Source: Rhizobiaceae bacterium
Lineage (GTDB): Bacteria > Pseudomonadota > Alphaproteobacteria > Rhizobiales > Rhizobiaceae
Direction: 5' to 3'
Assembly: GCA_004299545.1 (NCBI GenBank)
Contig: SCRB01001018.1
Location: 1-5,360, forward strand
Length of the DNA stretch: 5,360 nucleotides
The stretch's first letter is position 1, and each line of letters starts with the position of its first letter. The notes below the pieces were generated by a model. That model was not told the origin of the DNA. It worked only from the letters and a program-made list of their open reading frames with translations, and made no database searches. Made by a program: the position numbers and the translations under genes. This document shows, piece by piece, positions 1-5,360 of the stretch.

Positions 1-646
1 CCCGGTCATCGACCTGGTCAACGGCATGTCGTCGAAGGACGTGACCGCGAAGTCGCTCGTCTCCTTCTACACGATGGGGCACCAGACGGGAGAATACTTG
101 GCCAAACTGCATCCTGCCGGCAGCAAGGCGGTCAAGGTCGGCTGGTTTCCCGGTCCCGCGGGCGCCGGCTGGGTGGAAGCGGCGAACAAGGGCTTCATGG
201 ACGCGGTGAAGGGATCGGCGCTCACCATCCTGCCGCCGAAATATGGCGATACGGGCAAGGAGGCCCAGCTCAAGCTGGTCGAGGATGAGTTGCAGGCGGA
301 CCCCGATATCCGCTACGTCGCGGGCACGGCGGTTACGGCCGAAGCCGCACAGGGACTTATCCGCTCGCAAGGGCTGAAAGGGAAGGTGGATCTCGTCGCC
401 TTCTATATGACGCCCGGCGTCTATGAAGGCATCCAGCGCGGTTTCATCGAGGCCGCGCCAGCCGACTCCATGGTCATCCAGGGGCGCATCGCCATCGATC
501 AGGCGGTCCGCATCCTCGAAAAGAAGCCCTACATCAAGCATGTCGGGCCGAAGATCTTCATGGTCACCAAGGATAATGTCGGCAAGGTCGAGCGCAGCAA
601 CATCCTGCCGCCGAAAGACTTCAAGCCGGTCTTCGAAGTCAAGTGA
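1..646 (+). CDS. TorT-like periplasmic substrate-binding protein of a sugar-type ABC importer (3' part only)
   Basis: The reading frame is open from the left edge (first full codon at base 2) to the TGA at 644-646, giving 214 residues; the true start and signal peptide lie outside. The fragment reads as the later part of a type I periplasmic binding protein (ribose/LacI-like fold). The stretch VGWFPGPAGAGWVEAANKGF and the C-terminal part with IQGRIAIDQAVRILEKKPY resemble TorT, the periplasmic partner of the TorS sensor, and the many TorT-annotated proteins that serve ABC importers. TorT-class proteins run to about 340 residues, so roughly the first third is missing. The next two genes encode the matching ATPase and permease, so a role as the importer's ligand receptor is far more likely than a TMAO-sensing role. 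No TorS-like kinase is visible here. The ligand is unknown. The internal ATG at base 26 is not the start, because coding continues upstream of it (PVIDLVNG). The family is fairly sure; the TorT subgroup is recalled by resemblance. Confidence 0.85.
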   Translation, partial: PVIDLVNGMSSKDVTAKSLVSFYTMGHQTGEYLAKLHPAGSKAVKVGWFPGPAGAGWVEAANKGFMDAVKGSALTILPPKYGDTGKEAQLKLVEDELQADPDIRYVAGTAVTAEAAQGLIRSQGLKGKVDLVAFYMTPGVYEGIQRGFIEAAPADSMVIQGRIAIDQAVRILEKKPYIKHVGPKIFMVTKDNVGKVERSNILPPKDFKPVFEVK

Positions 647-656
647 TGCAACGTGA

Positions 657-681
657 CGGTGCCGGATCATCTCCGGCACCG
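657..681 (+). promoter_or_regulatory. Intercistronic hairpin between binding-protein and ATPase genes
   Basis: A perfect 10-bp inverted repeat (CGGTGCCGGA at 657-666 and TCCGGCACCG at 672-681) encloses a five-base loop, TCATC. It starts 11 bases after the binding-protein stop and ends 20 bases before the ATPase start. No T-run follows, so it is not a standard intrinsic terminator. In binding-protein transporter operons such structures often protect the 3' end of the binding-protein message or weaken read-through, so that the receptor is made in excess over the membrane parts. That role is inferred here; the pairing itself is directly visible. Confidence 0.7.
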
Positions 682-701
682 GCCGCTCCGGGGACCTCAG
701 G

Positions 702-2215
<1,514 letters not shown>

Positions 2216-2219
<4 letters not shown>

Positions 2220-3253
2220 ACATACAAGTGGATCAGGTATCTTCCACGCGGGGATCCGTGCCGGCGGCGGCAATGACATTCCTGCGCGATCTGTTCATCC
2301 GCGTCGGTGTCCTGCCTTTCTTCCTGGTCGCGGCCCTGGTGTTCTTCACGTTGGCGTCGCACAATTTTCTCACGGTGCAGAACATCACCAATGTCGCGCG
2401 CCAATCGGTCTATCTCGTTCTCGTCGCGCTCGGGCAGATGCTTGCCCTGGTCACGGGCGGCTTCGACCTTTCCGTCGGCACCACTATCGCCATCACCTCG
2501 GTGGTTTCCGCGACCGTCATGGTTTTTGTGGCCGGCGCCTATCCTGACGCGGCCTGGGCCGCCGTTTCGCTCGGCCTTCTTGCCGGGCTCGCGGCGGCTC
2601 TTGCCATCGGTGTCGTCAACGGCATCGGGATCGCCCGCTTCGGGGTCTCGCCTTTCATCATGACGTTGGGCGTGCAATCCGTCGGCGCCGGGATTGCGCT
2701 TTTCATCACCGGCGGCGTGCCGATCGGCGACCTGCCGAACGAATTCGGCGACTTTTTCGGATTTGGCAGCATAGCCGGCATCCCCGTTCCCGTCCTCATC
2801 GCCATCCTTGCGGCCGTGGTCATGTGGGTATTGATGAACCGGACGCGGACCGGGGCGCGGCTTTATGCGGTGGGCGGCAACATCAAAGCAGCCAACCTCT
2901 CCGGGATCAACACCGGGAGAGTGCTGTTTCTGGCCTACGCGCTGTGCGCGCTTCTGGCGTCCATCGCCGGAATCCTGCTGACGGCACGTGTTGAAAGCGG
3001 CGAAACCAATCTCGGCGGAACGATCGCGCTGGAATCGATCGCGGCCTGCGTGATCGCCGGAGTGTCGTTGCGCGGCGGTATCGGCCGCGTCGAAAGCGTC
3101 GTCATCGGCGGGTTCTTCATCGTGCTGGTGGAGAACGGCATGAACATCCTGCAGATCGGCTCATACATGCAGATGGTGCTGCTGGGCGCGCTCTTGATCC
3201 TCGCCGTCGTCATCGACCAGTTCCGCTACAAGCTGCTGGTCGGCGAACACTGA
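2216..3253 (+). CDS. Sugar-type ABC transporter permease (RbsC/BPD_transp_2 family)
   Basis: This 345-residue, strongly hydrophobic protein fits the usual 310-350 residue length of ribose-class permeases, which form the membrane channel as a dimer. After a polar N-terminus of about 25 residues, about 8-10 hydrophobic segments run to the end. Family hallmarks are GGFDLSVG (81-88), a later GVSPFIMTLG segment, the cytoplasmic loop RTRTGARLYAVGGN followed by AANLSGI, and IAACVIAGVSLRGGIG near the C-terminus. The loop with AVGGN...SGI is where such permeases usually contact the ATPase. It overlaps the ATPase gene by four bases and has a good ribosome-binding site at 2202-2207. Only one permease gene is present, which suggests a homodimeric channel. 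Nothing in it identifies the transported compound. No terminator is visible in the 31 bases before the BioY gene. Confidence 0.95.
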
Positions 3254-3270
3254 TTCTAGTGGAATTTTCC

Positions 3271-3276
3271 AAGGAG
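3271..3276 (+). promoter_or_regulatory. Ribosome-binding site of the BioY gene
   Basis: AAGGAG lies 8 bases before ATG 3285, close to the Shine-Dalgarno consensus and among the best in the window. It fixes the BioY start and suggests efficient translation independent of the permease gene. Confidence 0.75.
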
Positions 3277-3284
3277 AGCAGTCC

Positions 3285-3881
3285 ATGTCCATTTCCCAGG
3301 CAAATTATCCGACACTCGCCGACGCGTTGCTCGGCGGAGAAACGGGCACCCTTTCGCGCAATCTCGTTCTCGCCATCGCCGGCTCCGTCGCATTGGCGAT
3401 ATCGGCGAGGCTGGAAGTGCCGTTCTATCCGGTCCCGATGACCATGCAGACCTTCGTCGTGCTGGTGATCGGCATGGCCTATGGATGGCGGCTCGGGGCT
3501 GCCACGGTGGCGCTCTATCTGGCTCAAGGCGCTCTCGGCTTGCCGGTGTTCGCAGGTACGCCTGAAAAGGGCATCGGCCTTGCCTATATGGCGGGGCCGA
3601 CCGGTGGCTACCTCGTCGGCTATCTCGCGGCCGCTGCCGCTTGCGGCGCGCTTGCCGCGATCGGCTGGGGCCGCAATATCGTGACGACGGTGCTGTCCAT
3701 GCTGGCCGGCAACGCCCTGATCTATGCTTTCGGCCTGGCATGGCTCGGCATGCTGGCCGGCTGGGACAAGCCGATCCTGGCTTGGGGGCTTTTCCCGTTC
3801 TTGCTCGGCGACCTCTTGAAGCTCGCCCTTGCCGCAGCCGTCCTGCCGCTGGCGTGGAAGGTCGCGCGGCGAGCGGTATGA
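3285..3881 (+). CDS. bioY: BioY family biotin transporter S component
   Basis: This 198-residue membrane protein matches the usual 180-200 residues of BioY, the substrate-binding component of ECF-type biotin uptake. Visible hallmarks are VPFYPVPMTMQTF in the N-terminal third, LPVFAG (86-91) followed by TPEKGIGLAYMAGPTGGY (92-109), and PFLLGDLLK (171-179) before a final hydrophobic helix. About six hydrophobic segments can be drawn. These motifs look canonical for alphaproteobacterial BioY, so biotin is the best first guess for the ligand. No bioM or bioN (ATPase and transmembrane partners) lies in the window, so it would act alone, share an energy module encoded elsewhere, or use partners outside the window. 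Solitary BioY proteins are known and some have been reported to support biotin uptake. Its place between a sugar-type importer and a molybdenum hydroxylase is unusual and leaves open a different or related ligand. Family is secure; the exact substrate is not. Confidence 0.93.
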   Translation: MSISQANYPTLADALLGGETGTLSRNLVLAIAGSVALAISARLEVPFYPVPMTMQTFVVLVIGMAYGWRLGAATVALYLAQGALGLPVFAGTPEKGIGLAYMAGPTGGYLVGYLAAAAACGALAAIGWGRNIVTTVLSMLAGNALIYAFGLAWLGMLAGWDKPILAWGLFPFLLGDLLKLALAAAVLPLAWKVARRAV

Positions 3882-3893
3882 TCCCGGGCTGAC

Positions 3894-3899
3894 AGGGGA
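3894..3899 (+). promoter_or_regulatory. Ribosome-binding site of the FAD-subunit gene
   Basis: AGGGGA lies 8 bases before ATG 3908, in the 26-base gap after bioY. It supports the 3908 start and, with the lack of any terminator-like hairpin in the gap, is consistent with read-through from bioY. Confidence 0.6.
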
Positions 3900-3907
3900 A
3901 CGCCGGC

Positions 3908-4783
3908 ATGACAGCTTCACAAGCCGGAGACGGACAGGCGCTGTATGTGGCCACTTCGCTGGGCGATGCGGTCGCAGCTCTTGCCGCACGCGCACCACAC
4001 GCTGTTCCGCTTGCGGGCGCGACCTGGATCATGCGCGCGCCGATCAGGCAGGAGCGTGACCACAGGGCGATCCCCTATGTTGCCATCGGCGCGATCGACG
4101 AACTCCGGCGCATCGACGTCAACGACCATGAGATCGTCATCGGTGCCTGTGCCACGCATGCCGAAGTGGCCGCGAGACTGGGCGGCCTGCCCGATTGCCG
4201 GGGCCTGGCCGCCGCGGCCGGCAACGCGGCCAATCCCGCCATCCGGCGGATCGCCACGATCGGCGGCAATCTCTGCGCCGTGAAATTCGCGGCGTCCGAT
4301 TTCGCGCCGGCCTTGCTCGCGGCGGGTGCTCGCGTCGAATTGCTCTCGGCGGCTGGCGAGCGGGAGTTGCCGATGGAGCGGTTTCTGGCGAACCGCTCCA
4401 CTCTCATCCCCGGCTCGCTGCTCGTTCGGCTCGTGGTGCCGCGCGGGCAAATGCGGTCCGCCCATGTCAGGCTGCCCTTGCGCAAGGCCGGCGACTATCC
4501 GGTCGCGATCGTCAGCATGGCGGCGAAGTTGGCGCCGGACGGCATCGCCGAGGAGATCTGCATCGCCGTCGGTTCGGTGGAACCGGTGGCACGGCGCTGG
4601 CCGCATCTGGAATCCGAAATGACCGGCAGGAAGCTCGATGCGGATCGTGCGCATGCGCTGGCGGCCGCCGATGCGGGCAGTTTCAGCGGGCGCGATGCGG
4701 TCGAGGCGCCCGGCTGGTATCGCGTCCAGGTCCTGCCTGCTCTGGTGCGTCGCGCCGTGGAGATCCTTCAGGCCCAGCCATGA
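3908..4783 (+). CDS. FAD-binding medium subunit of a xanthine dehydrogenase/CO dehydrogenase-type molybdenum hydroxylase (CoxM-like)
   Basis: This 291-residue protein has the normal length of the separate FAD subunit of molybdenum hydroxylases, which passes electrons from the iron-sulfur subunit to an acceptor. Residues about 10-180 form the FAD-binding domain. The second flavin motif is clear: AANPAIRRIATIGGN, with TIGGN at 117-121. The first motif, usually AGGT/S or AGGH, reads LAGATWIM (35-42), so its second glycine is alanine. The remainder (about 185-290), including a VRLPLRKAGDYPVAIVSMAA stretch, fits the CO dehydrogenase flavoprotein C-terminal domain. There is no signal peptide, so the protein is expected to be cytoplasmic. 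It ends in an ATGA overlap with a possible start of the iron-sulfur gene. The medium-small-large gene order matches cox-type operons. The substrate is set by the large subunit and cannot be told from this gene. Confidence 0.93.
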   Translation: MTASQAGDGQALYVATSLGDAVAALAARAPHAVPLAGATWIMRAPIRQERDHRAIPYVAIGAIDELRRIDVNDHEIVIGACATHAEVAARLGGLPDCRGLAAAAGNAANPAIRRIATIGGNLCAVKFAASDFAPALLAAGARVELLSAAGERELPMERFLANRSTLIPGSLLVRLVVPRGQMRSAHVRLPLRKAGDYPVAIVSMAAKLAPDGIAEEICIAVGSVEPVARRWPHLESEMTGRKLDADRAHALAAADAGSFSGRDAVEAPGWYRVQVLPALVRRAVEILQAQP

Positions 4784-4797
4784 CCGCAATGCTTCCG

Positions 4798-4802
4798 AAA
4801 GG
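4798..4802 (+). promoter_or_regulatory. Probable ribosome-binding site favouring the 4810 start of the iron-sulfur gene
   Basis: AAAGG lies 7 bases before ATG 4810. The competing ATG at 4780 has only a GGAG at 4759-4762, about 17 bases away, which is too far for normal initiation. However, 4780 overlaps the upstream stop (ATGA) and could be used by translational coupling. Confidence 0.4.
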
Positions 4803-4809
4803 CGCAGCC

Positions 4810-5268
4810 ATGCCGATCGCGCTCAATGTCAATGGCGAGGACCGCATCACGCTCAGCGATCCCCTGACACCGCTGGTCGATGTGCTGCGCGACGCGCTTT
4901 TCCTGACCGGGGCCAAGGCGGTCTGCCGCGAAGGCATCTGCGGCGCCTGTACGGTGATGATGGACGGCAAGCCGGTCATGTCCTGCCTCGTCCCGGTCGG
5001 CATTGCAGCCGGCCATGATATACGGACAGCCGAGGCGCTTTCCGGCGAAGGGGAACCGTCGCCGTTGCAGCGTGCCATGCTCGACCACGACGTCGTCCAG
5101 TGCGGCATGTGCTTTCCGGGCATGATGGTGACGCTGACGGATTTTCTCGAACACACGCCGGAGCCCACCCGCGAGGAAATCAAGGCCGCGCTGGTCGGCA
5201 ACATCTGCCGCTGCACCGGGTACGAGCGCCTGATCGATGCCGTGCTCGCCTTCGCGCATCGCGATTGA
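4810..5268 (+). CDS. [2Fe-2S] small subunit of a molybdenum hydroxylase (CoxS-like)
   Basis: The protein has 152 residues from ATG 4810, typical for the 150-170 residue iron-sulfur subunit that carries electrons from the molybdenum centre to FAD. All eight cluster cysteines are present. The plant-ferredoxin-type cluster uses C39, C44, C47 and C59 (CREGICGACTV region, spacing 4-2-11). The helical cluster uses C98, C101, C133 and C135 (CGMC and CRC, spacing 2-31-1). The start at 4810 gives an N-terminus MPIALNVNGED that runs straight into the first ferredoxin strand, as in relatives, and has AAAGG upstream. ATG 4780 (162 residues) overlaps the FAD-subunit stop and is the main alternative; ATG 4789 also exists. 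The motif usually written QCG(F/Y)CTPGM is QCGMCFPGM here, with phenylalanine replacing the threonine. The frame stays open upstream to 4195, but that part is a shadow of the FAD gene. Confidence 0.94.
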   Translation: MPIALNVNGEDRITLSDPLTPLVDVLRDALFLTGAKAVCREGICGACTVMMDGKPVMSCLVPVGIAAGHDIRTAEALSGEGEPSPLQRAMLDHDVVQCGMCFPGMMVTLTDFLEHTPEPTREEIKAALVGNICRCTGYERLIDAVLAFAHRD

Positions 5269-5272
5269 GGAG
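5267..5272 (+). promoter_or_regulatory. Ribosome-binding site of the large-subunit gene
   Basis: GAGGAG overlaps the stop codon of the iron-sulfur gene and lies 5 bases before ATG 5278. It supports this start and close translational linkage between the small- and large-subunit genes. A second GAGG at 5274-5277 touches the ATG and is too close to be the main site. Confidence 0.6.
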
Positions 5273-5277
5273 TGAGG

Positions 5278-5360
5278 ATGCCCGACCCCGCCAATGCCAC
5301 GATGAACCTGCCTCGCCGTGACGCACGCGACAAGCTGCAAGGGCGCACGCTCTATACGGT
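5278..5360 (+). CDS. N-terminus of the molybdopterin-binding large subunit of a molybdenum hydroxylase (5' fragment)
   Basis: Only 27 codons and two bases are inside the window, and the gene runs off the right edge. After a short polar leader the translation gives RRDARDKLQGRTLYT. This fits the opening of xanthine dehydrogenase/CoxL-type large subunits, where an R-x-D-x-x-x-K-x-x-G-x-x-x-Y pattern marks the start of the first (a/b hammerhead) domain. Position directly after the medium and small subunit genes, nine bases from the preceding stop, strongly supports the call. The large subunit would hold the molybdenum-pterin cofactor and the substrate pocket, so the residues that would reveal the reaction are all beyond the edge. 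The RRDARDK start has no twin-arginine signal character, so a cytoplasmic enzyme is expected. Family call is likely; subclass is unknown. Confidence 0.8.
   Translation, partial: MPDPANATMNLPRRDARDKLQGRTLYT

Noticed and set aside
657..681. Rho-independent terminator after the binding-protein gene
   Set aside because: The stem is strong but the bases after it are G/C-rich with no T-run, and the next gene belongs to the same transporter.
3261..3270. Small inverted repeat GGAA-TT-TTCC before bioY
   Set aside because: A four-base stem with a two-base loop cannot form a stable hairpin and is expected by chance.
3210..4032. Two overlapping minus-strand open frames (about 260 codons each) opposite bioY
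   Set aside because: Both are low-complexity, R/P/A/S-rich shadows of a membrane protein gene with canonical BioY motifs on the plus strand.
3917..4789. Long minus-strand open frame (290 codons) opposite the FAD-subunit gene
   Set aside because: It is a shadow of the FAD gene in GC-rich sequence, with no family motif; the plus-strand gene has clear flavin motifs and a good start.
4195..4809. Extended 357-residue reading of the iron-sulfur gene beginning inside the FAD gene
   Set aside because: The extra N-terminal part is an out-of-frame reading of the FAD gene, rich in R and G; the ferredoxin domain begins at 4810 and the family length fits only the short form.

Overview
The window is a GC-rich, tightly packed stretch with every supported gene on the + strand. 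Strong third-position G/C preference and the protein types suggest an alphaproteobacterium, most likely in or near the Rhizobiales. That placement is inferred from sequence style and protein resemblance, not from a database search.

Layout: (1) the 3' part of a periplasmic binding protein of the TorT-like, ribose-type class (1-646); (2) a double-domain sugar-type ABC ATPase (702-2219); (3) its membrane permease, which overlaps the ATPase by four bases (2216-3253); (4) a BioY-type vitamin-uptake S component (3285-3881); (5) the FAD-binding medium subunit of a xanthine dehydrogenase/CO dehydrogenase-type molybdenum hydroxylase (3908-4783); (6) its two-[2Fe-2S] small subunit (4810-5268, or from 4780); (7) the first 27 codons of what is almost certainly the molybdopterin-binding large subunit (5278 to the right edge). 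No gap exceeds 60 bases. The only clear non-coding structure is a perfect 10-bp hairpin between the binding-protein and ATPase genes. I saw no tRNA, rRNA, CRISPR, insertion sequence or origin.

Genes 1-3 form a complete importer of the ribose/xylose class: binding protein, fused ATPase and permease. Genes 5-7 follow the medium-small-large order of cox-type hydroxylases, which hydroxylate N-heterocycles, aldehydes or CO. BioY sits between the two modules, with short spacing, good ribosome-binding sites and no visible terminator on either side, so all seven genes could share one transcript. A reasonable hypothesis is an uptake-and-oxidation locus for a small, perhaps heterocyclic, compound. The substrate cannot be read from this sequence, and BioY may simply supply biotin or may carry a related ligand.
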